Below are positions 44,042-52,162 of a DNA stretch of 64,000 bases, one piece after another; within the stretch, counting starts at the first letter, position 1; the number at the start of each line of letters is the position of its first letter. The notes under the pieces are model-generated. The model was not told the DNA's origin. It worked only from the letters and a program-made list of their open reading frames with translations, and ran no database searches. The stretch is from Myxococcaceae bacterium. GTDB lineage: Bacteria > Myxococcota > Myxococcia > Myxococcales > Myxococcaceae. The position numbers were made by a program, and so were the translations under genes. The stretch is taken from contig JAEUJQ010000073.1 in assembly GCA_016793095.1 (NCBI GenBank), positions 62,001 through 126,000 on the forward strand. The letters are read 5' to 3'.

Positions 44042-45511
44042 TCACGGGGGATCGACCTTCAGCGTATAGGCATTGGCGATGCGGTCGGTACTGCCGGTCA
44101 CCTTCACCAGCACGACGGGCGCTCCGCCGACCTGCGCGGCGGAGACGGACACGCGGGGCATGACGTCCTCCGAGCAGCCCAGCTCGGTCGCCCCGTCGGC
44201 CGTCGTGACGCACAGGCGCAGCAGGCCCTTGCTCGCGTCGTAGTTGATGAGGGACACCGCGACGCCCGTCGGCGCGGCGACCCGGAACCAGTCCTGGTCC
44301 TGCTGGCAGATCTTCCCGTCAATCTGCGTCTGGGCGTTCAGCACCGTCGGTGACGCGAGCGCGTCGTTCGGCTCGTTGCCGTCGTCGTCGCAGGGGGTGC
44401 CGCGCGAGAGCAGGAAGGTGGCGTCGAACGTCTGGTACGGGTCGGTGGACGAGACGACGACGAAGTACCGCGCGGCGGTCGGAGCGACATAGCTGACGAG
44501 CAGCCGGCCAGCGGCCACCGTGCGGCCGGTCGCGTCCTTGATGACGGTGCTGAAGGTGCCCTCGCTGAAAGGGTCAGCGTCGAGGTTCACGCCGAGCAGG
44601 TCGCCGCGGCCCAGCTGCAGGCCAAACCAGTCCTGGTCGCCGCCGCACAACGTCATGCCGCGGTACGTGCCGGCCATCACCCCGAAGGCGCGAGCCTGGT
44701 CGTCGTTGGGCTCGTAGCGATCGGGCTGGCAGGTCCGGGGCACGCAGCGCTGGGCGCCCACGTCGCAGCGCTGATCGGGCGGGCAGACGTCGTTCGAGGT
44801 GCAGGAGCGTCGGCGCGGCAGGCAGGCGCCGGTCTGCAGGAAGCACGCGAGCGGCACGGTGCAGTCGCGGTCGGAGTAGCAGCGCTCGGCGGTGCTGCAG
44901 CGGCCAGCGAGGTCGCAGATGAGGCCCACGCCGCACTCCGAGGCCTGGGTGCACTGCACGCACCGCTCGTTGACGCAGCGCTCTCCCGCGCCGCAGACGG
45001 CGGCCTGGGTCTCGGCCGTGCAGCGCGGCACGCACTTGCGGCTGCCGGTGTTGCACACCTCGCTCGCCGAGCAGTCGTCGTTGGTGGAGCAGCCGAGGTC
45101 CTCCTCGCAGACGGTGGTGACGGCGTTGCAGCGCTCGCCCTGCGGGCAGGACGAGCTGGCGCCGGTAGGGCACAGGTTCACCCCGGAGCGCGGCAGGCAG
45201 AGCCCCTGCTTGCACCAGTCGCCCGCCTGGCAGGCTTCGTTCTTCGCGCACTCGGTGCCCCAGCCCTGGCGGAGCGCGCACAGCTTCGTCTCGGCGTTGC
45301 ACTCCTCCTTCACGTTGCACTGGCCGCTGGTGGAGCAGGTGTCGCAGTACTTCTCGGCGGTGCAGACCTTCCCCGCCGGGCAGTCGGCGCGCGTCTCGCA
45401 CTCCGGCGGCCGACCGGCGTCCGTCATCGGGGTGGTGCGGGGGCAGCCGCTGCCGAGCAGCGCCGCGGACGCGAGCGCGGAGAGCGCGAGGAGGAGCGCG
45501 AGGGGCCTCAT
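44042..45511 (-). CDS. Cys-rich lipoprotein with C-terminal PPC-like beta domains
   Basis: 489 aa from the ATG ending at 45511, overlapping the previous stop by 4 bp (ATGA). The signal ends at LGSGC (Cys23). Residues 30-260 are repeated disulfide modules (CETRADCPAGKVCTAEKYC, CSTSGQCNVKEEC...). The C-terminal part has two bacterial pre-peptidase-like (PPC-type) beta domains. Each starts with a D.YEPND or DDDGNEPNDALA motif, followed by 'DQDWFGLQLGRGDLLGVNL' or 'DQDWFRVAAPTGVAVSL'. Such domains often bind calcium through the Asn/Asp loop. No protease is attached. Third gene of the surface operon. Confidence 0.88.
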   Translation of the reverse strand: MRPLALLLALSALASAALLGSGCPRTTPMTDAGRPPECETRADCPAGKVCTAEKYCDTCSTSGQCNVKEECNAETKLCALRQGWGTECAKNEACQAGDWCKQGLCLPRSGVNLCPTGASSSCPQGERCNAVTTVCEEDLGCSTNDDCSASEVCNTGSRKCVPRCTAETQAAVCGAGERCVNERCVQCTQASECGVGLICDLAGRCSTAERCYSDRDCTVPLACFLQTGACLPRRRSCTSNDVCPPDQRCDVGAQRCVPRTCQPDRYEPNDDQARAFGVMAGTYRGMTLCGGDQDWFGLQLGRGDLLGVNLDADPFSEGTFSTVIKDATGRTVAAGRLLVSYVAPTAARYFVVVSSTDPYQTFDATFLLSRGTPCDDDGNEPNDALASPTVLNAQTQIDGKICQQDQDWFRVAAPTGVAVSLINYDASKGLLRLCVTTADGATELGCSEDVMPRVSVSAAQVGGAPVVLVKVTGSTDRIANAYTLKVDPP

Positions 45512-46971
45512 GGGACGACCGTGACCTCGCCCGAGGGCCACACCACGTCGGCGACGAGCCAGATCTCGTTGCGCTCCGTCATCGTGCGGGTGACCTCGGC
45601 CTTCAAGATGCCGAACTGGTAGACGCGCACCGTCGCGCGAGAGGCGCGCGCCATGGTGCCCAGGCCGTAGTCCTGCTCGAAGGCGACGGCGATGCGGTAG
45701 GCGCCGTCGATGGGGTTCACCCAGCCGAAGACCTCGGGGCCGTAGCCGGTGAGGGCGTCGCGCGAGAGCTCGGGGTCGTCGGCGCTGTCGCCCATCACGC
45801 CCCAGTCGGGTTTCTTGTTCTGGTAGAAGACGTCGTCGGGAATCGAGCCGACCCGCGTGGACGGCGTGCGCAGCACGTGGAGGTCGAGGTCGGTGCCCAT
45901 GTTGTCCCAGAAGAGCTCGATGAGCAGCTTCTGGGCGGGCGAGGCGATGATGCTCTTGCGCGCGGGCTGGCACGACTTCACGCCCTGGCTGTCCGTCACC
46001 TCGAGCTGCACCTCGTAAGCGCCCGGCACCGACGGGTCGAGGCGCATCGCGGTGAGCGCTGCCTCGGGCATCGCGATGGTGGTGTTGCTGGCGAGCGGCC
46101 GGTTGCGAAGGGTCCACCGGTACGACAGCGGCGTGTCGCCGTCGGGGTCCATCGAGCCGGTGCCGTCGAGGGTCACGCTGAGCCCGGGCGCGCCGTTGCC
46201 GAGGTCGGCGATGGTGGCGGTGGGCGCGCGGTTGATGGTCGCGCGAATGGGGATGACGACCTGCTGCTTGTCGGGGTCGGTCGTCTCGAGGCGGATGCCG
46301 CCGGTGATGTCGCCCATGGCGCCGGGCGGCACGGCGAAGCGCACGGTGAGCTGGATCTGCCCCTGCAGGCTGGTGCGCGGATCCACCGTCTTCACCACCG
46401 CCGGCGTGCGCGTGGAGCCGACGAAGGTGAAGCCGCTGGGCGTGCCTTCGGTGAAGGCGATGGCGTTGATGACGAGGTCAGCGGTGCCCGCGCTCTTGAG
46501 GCTGAGCTGCTGAACGGCCGTGGCGCACTCGCCCACGCGGCCGAAGTCGAGCACCGGCGGGTCGAGCTCGAGGATGGCGCGGGTGGAGCCCTTGCCGGTC
46601 AGCTCGAGCGTGAGCTTCGCGTTGTCGGTGTCGTCGGTCTCGAAGGAGACGCTGTTCGAGTAGTCCTTCTCCTGCCGTGGCCGGAAGGCGAGCGCGAGCT
46701 TGCCGGTCTCTCCCGACTCCACCACCGACGGCGCGGAGACGATGCGGAAGATGCCGTCGTCGCTGGCGAGCGCGACGTTCGACACGTTCAGCTTCGCGCG
46801 GCCGAGGTTGGTGAGCTCGACCTCCATCGTCTTCTCGTTCAGCACCGGCAGCGTGCCGAACTCGACGGGTGAGCCCGGAGGCGCCAGCCGCGGCCGCACC
46901 ATGCCGAGGTTGTCGTTGCGGCAGCCCGCGCAGAGGGCGAGCAGGAGAACGGCGAGGCTGGCCTGCTTCAC
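45508..46971 (-). CDS. Lipoprotein with HYDIN/choice-of-anchor-D-like, PKD-like and YfaP-like domains
   Basis: 487 aa from a GTG that overlaps the VWA stop codon (GTGA). The signal ends at LCAGC (Cys17). First comes an ASPM/HYDIN-type Ig domain (about 35-220: VEFGTLPVLNEKTMEVELTNLGRAKLNVSNV). A PKD-like domain follows (about 235-330: ATIADLGNGAPGLSVTLDGTGSMDPDGDTPLSYRWTL). The C-terminal domain (about 345-487) matches the YfaP/DUF2135 type: LFWDNMGTDLDLHVLR..., YGPEVFGWVNPIDGAYRIAVAFEQDYG. Second gene of the operon. All domains are extracellular protein-binding folds; no enzyme is apparent. Confidence 0.87.
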   Translation of the reverse strand: MKQASLAVLLLALCAGCRNDNLGMVRPRLAPPGSPVEFGTLPVLNEKTMEVELTNLGRAKLNVSNVALASDDGIFRIVSAPSVVESGETGKLALAFRPRQEKDYSNSVSFETDDTDNAKLTLELTGKGSTRAILELDPPVLDFGRVGECATAVQQLSLKSAGTADLVINAIAFTEGTPSGFTFVGSTRTPAVVKTVDPRTSLQGQIQLTVRFAVPPGAMGDITGGIRLETTDPDKQQVVIPIRATINRAPTATIADLGNGAPGLSVTLDGTGSMDPDGDTPLSYRWTLRNRPLASNTTIAMPEAALTAMRLDPSVPGAYEVQLEVTDSQGVKSCQPARKSIIASPAQKLLIELFWDNMGTDLDLHVLRTPSTRVGSIPDDVFYQNKKPDWGVMGDSADDPELSRDALTGYGPEVFGWVNPIDGAYRIAVAFEQDYGLGTMARASRATVRVYQFGILKAEVTRTMTERNEIWLVADVVWPSGEVTVVP

Positions 46972-48104
46972 GGTCCCTTGCCCTCTTCGTAGTACTGCAG
47001 CTCGACCTGCGCGTTGAGGCCCGGCACCGAGTCGCCCGCGAAGAAGACGAGGTTGTTCGCCGGCTCGTAGTCCCAGCCGTCGGTGCCCTTGAAGGGCGGC
47101 TTGCACACCAGCCCGTAGCTGTCGGGCGCCATGTCCATGCAGGCCTTCTTGTCCACCGAGTCGCACTTCGAGAGGTTCGCGTCGGGGGTGTTGCAGGGGT
47201 ACTTCACGCGCACCTCGACGGTCATGACGTTCGGCTTCTCCTGGAGCGCGAACTTGCGCTTGAGGCCGACGGCGTTGGTGGCGAGCTTCTTGAGCGTGCC
47301 CGCGAAGGCGGCGTCGCAGATGGAGCCCACCTCGCCGCCCGTCAGCTCGCTCAGCTCCTTGTAGCGGAGGCCCGGTACTGCGCCGCACGAGTTGCTCTCC
47401 GGGCCCATGATGGCGGCGGTCGTCACCATGCCGTCGTTGCCGATGCCCTTCACGGTCTCGTAGTAGCGGTAATAGAAGCGCACGTCCTCGCGCGACTCGT
47501 CCTCTTCGTCGGTGACGAAGATGAGGTAGAGGAACGCGTCTGGGCGCAGGAACTGGAAGTCTTTCTTCTCGTCGCACTGGGTCACGCACGCGGGGCGGTT
47601 CGACGGGCACGACCGCTTGCACTGCTCGATGAGGAGCGCGTTCGCTTCCTTCTGCGCCTCGATGGCCAGGCGCCCGGCCTCGAGGCCCGCCTCGTACGGG
47701 CTGCCGGTGATGCCCACCTTGATGTTGTTGGAGAACGCCGCGGCGATGTTCGCGGTCTGTGGCGTGATGACGCGCGGGTTGCCCTTGAGGGCGCCCTTGT
47801 CGCGGAAGATGTCCGTGGTGGTGACGCCGAGGCGGAAGTCGATGGACGAGCGGGTGAAGAGGTCGATGAAGGAGGAGAAGTTGCGCGCCAGGTTGTCCTG
47901 TCGCGGCGCCATCGAGCCTGAGTTGTCCACCACCCACAGCACGTCGATCTTCGACGCCGCCTGCTGGGTGTACGAGTCGATGCGGACGTCGGGGGGCAGG
48001 GTGGCGACGAGCCGATCAGGCCCGCACGCCGACACGAGCGCGGTCGTCAGCACCACGGCTGACGCTGACATCCCTCTGGCGACCATGACGCTCTTCTTGC
48101 TCAC
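46968..48104 (-). CDS. Lipoprotein with von Willebrand A (VWA) domain
   Basis: 378 aa. The GTG ending at 48104 has GGAG at about 9 bp; an ATG ending at 48086 is in frame. Signal with lipobox VSAC (Cys27). The VWA domain begins IDVLWVVDNSGSM (about 53-65), carrying the metal-ion-dependent adhesion site DxSxS, and continues with FRLGVTTTDIF and LYLIFVTDEEDES. Cys-rich insertions (CKRSCPSNRPACVTQCDEK) stabilise the fold. The C-terminal third is beta-rich with four Cys. First gene of a five-gene lipoprotein operon, translationally coupled to the next. An integrin-like adhesin is the natural reading; the gliding adhesin CglB of Myxococcus is a VWA lipoprotein too, but I cannot claim orthology. Confidence 0.88.
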   Translation of the reverse strand: MSKKSVMVARGMSASAVVLTTALVSACGPDRLVATLPPDVRIDSYTQQAASKIDVLWVVDNSGSMAPRQDNLARNFSSFIDLFTRSSIDFRLGVTTTDIFRDKGALKGNPRVITPQTANIAAAFSNNIKVGITGSPYEAGLEAGRLAIEAQKEANALLIEQCKRSCPSNRPACVTQCDEKKDFQFLRPDAFLYLIFVTDEEDESREDVRFYYRYYETVKGIGNDGMVTTAAIMGPESNSCGAVPGLRYKELSELTGGEVGSICDAAFAGTLKKLATNAVGLKRKFALQEKPNVMTVEVRVKYPCNTPDANLSKCDSVDKKACMDMAPDSYGLVCKPPFKGTDGWDYEPANNLVFFAGDSVPGLNAQVELQYYEEGKGP

Positions 48105-48289
48105 GCGGGGGGCTCCCTGCAACGGGAGACCCGTTGTAGCGCGAAGTGGGACCCACGCGCTGCAACCCTCTGGTTTTTGATGGGTCGGCATGGATTGCCG
48201 GTGGTGCCCGCGTGGATCAGCCGCGTTCAAAACCCGGACACGGATGTCAGGTGGTCGCAGGTCGTTCGAGGGGCTGCTAGCGAGCGGGC

Positions 48290-49087
48290 ATGAACGGCAT
48301 CGCGCTCACCATCGCCGGCTCGGACCCTTCGGGGGGCGCCGGGCTGCAGGCAGACCTCAAGACCTTCCACCAGCACGGCGCGTACGGCATGGCCGTGGTG
48401 ACGCTGCTGACCGTGCAGTCGACGAAGGGCGTCGCGCGCGTCGAGACCGTCTCGTCCGACCTGCTCGCGCAGCAGCTCGACCACCTGCTCGCCGACCTCG
48501 CGCCGGGCGCGGCGAAGACGGGCGCGCTGGGCAACGCGGCGCTCGTCGAGGTAGTGGCGTCGCGCGCGAAGGCCTTCGCGTTCCCGCTCGTCGTGGACCC
48601 GGTGATGATCAGCAAGCACGGGCACCCGCTCATCGACGCCTCGGCCGTCCAGGTGCTCGAGCGCCAGCTGTTGCCGCACGCGTTCCTGGTGACGCCGAAC
48701 GCCCCTGAAGCCGCCGCGCTTGCCCGTCGCCCGGTGGAGACGCTCGCGCACGCGAAGGACGCCGCGAAGGCCATCGCCCAGCGCGGCGCGAAGAACGTGC
48801 TGGTGAAGGGCGGGCACCTCGAGGGGGCGGCGGTGGACGTGCTGCTGCTCGCCGACGGCACGGTGCACGAGCTCTTCGCCGAGCGCCTCGCCACGACGCA
48901 CACGCACGGCACGGGCTGCACCTCATCGGCCGCCATCGCCGCGCGCCTCGCGCAGGGCACGCCGTTGCTGGACGCGGTGAAGGGCGCGAAGGCGTGGCTC
49001 ACGCGCGCCATCGCGACCGCGCCTGGCCTTGGCCACGGCGTCGGGCCGGTCAACCACTTCGCGCCGCTCGGGCCGACGCCTCCCTGA
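48290..49087 (+). CDS. thiD: Hydroxymethylpyrimidine/phosphomethylpyrimidine kinase
   Basis: 265 aa, full family length. It phosphorylates hydroxymethylpyrimidine and its monophosphate in thiamine biosynthesis. Motifs: TIAGSDPSGGAGLQADLKTF (7-26), GMAVVTLLTVQST, VVDPVMISKHGHPLID, TPNAPEA (about 143-149), VLVKGGHLEG, and the catalytic THTHGTGCTSSAAIAA anion-hole/GTGC site near residues 203-218. All are standard for the ribokinase-like ThiD family. There are no other thiamine genes nearby, and I see no TPP riboswitch in the 185-bp upstream region, so regulation is not visible. The cytoplasmic enzyme stands alone in the plus-strand run before the ABC exporter. Confidence 0.95.
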   Translation: MNGIALTIAGSDPSGGAGLQADLKTFHQHGAYGMAVVTLLTVQSTKGVARVETVSSDLLAQQLDHLLADLAPGAAKTGALGNAALVEVVASRAKAFAFPLVVDPVMISKHGHPLIDASAVQVLERQLLPHAFLVTPNAPEAAALARRPVETLAHAKDAAKAIAQRGAKNVLVKGGHLEGAAVDVLLLADGTVHELFAERLATTHTHGTGCTSSAAIAARLAQGTPLLDAVKGAKAWLTRAIATAPGLGHGVGPVNHFAPLGPTPP

Positions 49088-49130
49088 ACGGCGCGTGCGG
49101 GGCGGCGTCGTGCCTCCTATCGTGCGGCCC

Positions 49131-50018
49131 GTGACGGCGGCCCTGGCAGCGACGGAGCTCACCAAGACCTACCGCGCCTTCCTGGGGGGCGACCACGTGG
49201 CCCTGCGGGGCCTGTCCCTCACGGTGCCGCGCGGGGCGGCCTTCGGACTCATCGGGCCCAACGGCGCAGGCAAGACGACCTTCATCAAGGTGCTGCTCGG
49301 CGTCGTGCGTCCCTCGGGCGGCGAGGTGTCGGTGCTGGGCGGCGAGCCTGGCGACGTCGGGGTTCGCGCCCGCATCGGCTACCTGCCCGAGCGCCTGCAC
49401 CTGCCCGCGGCGCTGTCGTCGCGGCAGTTCCTCCGCTCGGTCGCGACCCTGAAAGCCCTCGCCCCGTCCGACGCCGAGCTTCGTCGGGCGCTCGAGCGGG
49501 TGGACCTTCCGGACGACCGGCGGCGCATCGGCGCCTTCTCGAAGGGCATGCGGCAGCGGCTCGGCCTCGCAGCGGCGATGCTGGGCTCGCCCGACCTCCT
49601 CATCCTCGACGAGCCGACCGATGGCATCGACCCGGTGGGGCGCGTCGAGGTGCGCCGGCTGCTCCTCGAAGAGCGCGCCCGCGGCGCGACGTTGCTCCTC
49701 AACTCTCACCTGCTCTCGGAGACCGAGCGCGTGTGCGACCGCGTCGGAGTGCTGCAGGCCGGGAAGCTCACGCTCGAGGGCTCGCTGGACGAGGTGCGCC
49801 GCGTCTCGACGGCGTGGCGCGTGCAATTCGCCGAGGGCGCGGCGGAGGGCGCCCTGCGCGGCGCGGGCTTCATCGAGGGCCGCTTCTCGGGTGACGTCGA
49901 GGCGCTCAACGCAGCCCTCGACGTCGTGCGGGCCAGCGGCGCGCGCCTCGTCTCGCTGGCCCCCGAGGTCCGCGATCTCGAGCAGGTGTTGTCCGACGCG
50001 ATGGGAGGCGACTCGTGA
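49131..50018 (+). CDS. ABC transporter ATP-binding protein
   Basis: 295 aa from the GTG at 49131 (other GTG codons lie just upstream). It is a single nucleotide-binding domain: Walker A GPNGAGKTT (about 40-48), Q-loop region GYLPERLHLP, signature FSKGMRQRLGLA, Walker B LLILDEPTDGIDP, and the H-loop NSHLLSE. The C-terminal extension (about 225-295) is typical of the ABC-2/NodI-NosF type. It overlaps the permease gene by 4 bp (GTGA), so the two are coupled. Substrate unknown; the type most often exports a lipid, peptide or drug, or serves copper-site (Nos) assembly. Third partner is the membrane-anchored protein at 50851. Confidence 0.92.
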   Translation: MTAALAATELTKTYRAFLGGDHVALRGLSLTVPRGAAFGLIGPNGAGKTTFIKVLLGVVRPSGGEVSVLGGEPGDVGVRARIGYLPERLHLPAALSSRQFLRSVATLKALAPSDAELRRALERVDLPDDRRRIGAFSKGMRQRLGLAAAMLGSPDLLILDEPTDGIDPVGRVEVRRLLLEERARGATLLLNSHLLSETERVCDRVGVLQAGKLTLEGSLDEVRRVSTAWRVQFAEGAAEGALRGAGFIEGRFSGDVEALNAALDVVRASGARLVSLAPEVRDLEQVLSDAMGGDS

Positions 50019-50851
50019 GGCAGTTACTGCGCGTCGCCATCGACCTGCTGCTCGAGGCGTCCCGGCGACGGTGGTTCCTCGCGCTCTTCGGCGGCATCAC
50101 CCTGGTGCTCGGGGTGCTGGGCTTCTCCCTCGAGCTCGACGTGGTGGACGGTGCGCTCGCGGGCTCGAAGCTCTTCGGGGCGCTGCTCTTCGACGACGTC
50201 GTCTCGGCCAGCAGGGCGCTCGCGGGTGTCTCGCTCGCGACCGCGTACGTCGCCTTCTATGGGGGCGCGTTCTTCCTCGCCGTCGCCTGCAGTGACTTCG
50301 CGCCCGAGCTGCTCGCGCCGGGTCGCATCGAGCACCTCCTGTCGCTGCCGGTGGCCCGGTGGCAGCTGCTCTTCGGCACCTACCTCGGCGTGCTCGTCAT
50401 CACCGCCGCTGGCATCCTCTACGGCGCGACGGGGCTGACGGTGCTGCTCGGCGCCAAGACCGGCTCGTGGAGCGTCACCCTGGTCACCGGCAGCGCCATC
50501 GGCCTGGTGGGCTTCGCGGCGCTCTACGCCGTCATGCTGTGCGTGGCGTTCTTCGTGCGCAGCGCGGCGGTGAGCGGCGTGGCGGGGGTGGCGACGCTGG
50601 TGCTCGGGGTCGTCGCGAGCTATCGCGAGACGCTCGCGAGCCTGATGCAGCCGGGCGTCGGTCGCACCCTGTTCTCGTGGGCGATGGTGCCGATGCCGCG
50701 GCTGGGCAGCCTCGCGACGGTGTCCGCGCGGATCGCAGCGGCCCAGGCGCTCGACGGCGAGGTCGTCTCGCGGCTCGTCGCTGGCTGTGGGCTCTTCGCG
50801 GTGGCGATGCTCGCGCTGGCGGCGTGGCGTTTCGAACGAATGGACTTCTGA
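50015..50851 (+). CDS. ABC transporter permease (ABC-2/NosY-like)
   Basis: 278 aa from the GTG that overlaps the ATPase stop. Six hydrophobic helices: near residues 22-40, 68-90, 108-132, 148-176, 180-200 and 250-270. The pattern matches NosY/ABC-2 permeases, which work as dimers with a separate ATPase. The loop after helix 2 contains CSDFAPELLAPGRIEHLLSLPVARW, a typical coupling region of this group. It ends TGATG, overlapping the ATG of the next gene. The likely role is exporting a hydrophobic substrate or driving membrane assembly together with the neighbouring proteins. Confidence 0.88.
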   Translation: MRQLLRVAIDLLLEASRRRWFLALFGGITLVLGVLGFSLELDVVDGALAGSKLFGALLFDDVVSASRALAGVSLATAYVAFYGGAFFLAVACSDFAPELLAPGRIEHLLSLPVARWQLLFGTYLGVLVITAAGILYGATGLTVLLGAKTGSWSVTLVTGSAIGLVGFAALYAVMLCVAFFVRSAAVSGVAGVATLVLGVVASYRETLASLMQPGVGRTLFSWAMVPMPRLGSLATVSARIAAAQALDGEVVSRLVAGCGLFAVAMLALAAWRFERMDF

Positions 50852-51948
50852 TGCGCTCACCCCGTCGTCGCACCTGGCCATGGCTCGTCGTCGCGGCGCT
50901 GCTCCTCCTGGTCGGCGGGTGGGTGATGCTCGGCGCCGAGCCCCCGCCCCGCCCGCCGCCGCCTCCCATCGACCTGCCCACCCGCATGACGCCGGCGGAG
51001 CGCGCGCGTGTGGAGGCGCGTCGCACGTTCCTCCCCGCGCAGCCCGCGGACGGCGTTCAGGCGCCGCCGCCGCGTCCCATGGACCCGCTGCTGTCGTTGG
51101 CGCCGTCGTCCATCGAGCGCGGCGCAGTGGTGGCCGAGGTGAGCGCCATCCTCAACTCGGAGCTGGGCGGGCTCCTGTTCGAGTGCGTCACCGCCGGAGC
51201 GCCCCGGCTCCTCTCGGACCTGCGCGACGCGGGCTTCGACCCGATGGTGCACGTGGACCGCATGGCCGTGTTCGACGACACGCTGGCGATGACCGGCTCG
51301 CTCCAGAAGCTCCCGATGCCGCCGGGCTCGGTGGTGAAGCAGTACGGGCGACGCGCGAAGCTGGTGGAGCTGCCGGGCGGCAACGCCGACGACGTCCTTG
51401 GCGTCTGGGACGACCAGCTCCTCGTCGCTGCGAAGGACGAGGCCTCGACGAAGGCGCTGCTCGATCGGCTCGAGCGTGGAGAGGCGCCCCGGGCGAGCCC
51501 CCTCACCGACTCGCTTGCGTTCGGCGAGGTGTACGGCGTGATCAACCCACAGGCGCTCGGCGATCTGTTCGGCGAGGACGACCGCCAGGTGCGAGACGCG
51601 CTGGTGAGCGCGACGAAGGGTCTCCAGCTGCACGTCGACGTGGGGCATGACGTGGGGGTGGTGGCGGACGTCGAGGCCAACGACGCCGCGCGCACCGACG
51701 AGCTGCGGCGCACCATCGGCTCGGTGGTGTCACTCGCCCGGCTGCGCGCGCAGTCGAGGGGCCGGAGCCGCGAGGCCGAGCTGCTCGACCTCGCCAGGGT
51801 GCGCGGCGGCAGCGGCGGCGGCTTCCGCGTCGAAGCCGGAGTGCCCCACGAGATGATGAAGACGATGCTCGCGCAGTGCGTGCAGCGTCAGCAGGAACGG
51901 CTCGCCCGACGCGCCAGCGCCGCAGACGCCGGCTCCGCGGCTCCGTGA
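50851..51948 (+). CDS. Membrane-anchored protein encoded with the ABC exporter
   Basis: 365 aa, ATG overlapping the permease stop (TGATG). One N-terminal helix (about 9-28) acts as signal anchor, then a Pro-rich tether (APEPPPRPPPPPIDLP). The rest is a mixed alpha/beta periplasmic part with repeated hydrophobic core motifs (LLSDLRDAGFDPMVHVDRMAVFDDTLAMTGSL; LPGGNADDVLGVWDDQLLVAAKDEAS; GLQLHVDVGHDVGVVADVEAND). It resembles DUF3352-type proteins in layout, but I do not claim membership. Because it is translationally coupled to the permease it is probably an accessory subunit, possibly a periplasmic adaptor. Confidence 0.8.
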   Translation: MRSPRRRTWPWLVVAALLLLVGGWVMLGAEPPPRPPPPPIDLPTRMTPAERARVEARRTFLPAQPADGVQAPPPRPMDPLLSLAPSSIERGAVVAEVSAILNSELGGLLFECVTAGAPRLLSDLRDAGFDPMVHVDRMAVFDDTLAMTGSLQKLPMPPGSVVKQYGRRAKLVELPGGNADDVLGVWDDQLLVAAKDEASTKALLDRLERGEAPRASPLTDSLAFGEVYGVINPQALGDLFGEDDRQVRDALVSATKGLQLHVDVGHDVGVVADVEANDAARTDELRRTIGSVVSLARLRAQSRGRSREAELLDLARVRGGSGGGFRVEAGVPHEMMKTMLAQCVQRQQERLARRASAADAGSAAP

Positions 51949-52162
51949 GCGCGCGGTTGCACGCTCGCAGCCTCGAGCCCTGGCTGCGCGCGGGTGGTGA
52001 GGAGTGCCAGCCGGGCACACGCTCCGTCCATGAAGCGCCTGCCGCCGTCACTCCGTGAGCCCCGCCGCTGCGCGCACGCCTCTTCAGGAGGCTGCGTCGG
52101 TGAGGCCTTCTCCCGTTGCGCACGACGTTGCGCCGGCTGCGCTGGGGTGACGCGGGCCGACG

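Noticed and set aside
48105-48289. TPP riboswitch upstream of thiD
   Set aside because: I looked for the conserved CTGAGA and ACCTGATC-type elements and found neither, so I do not call one.
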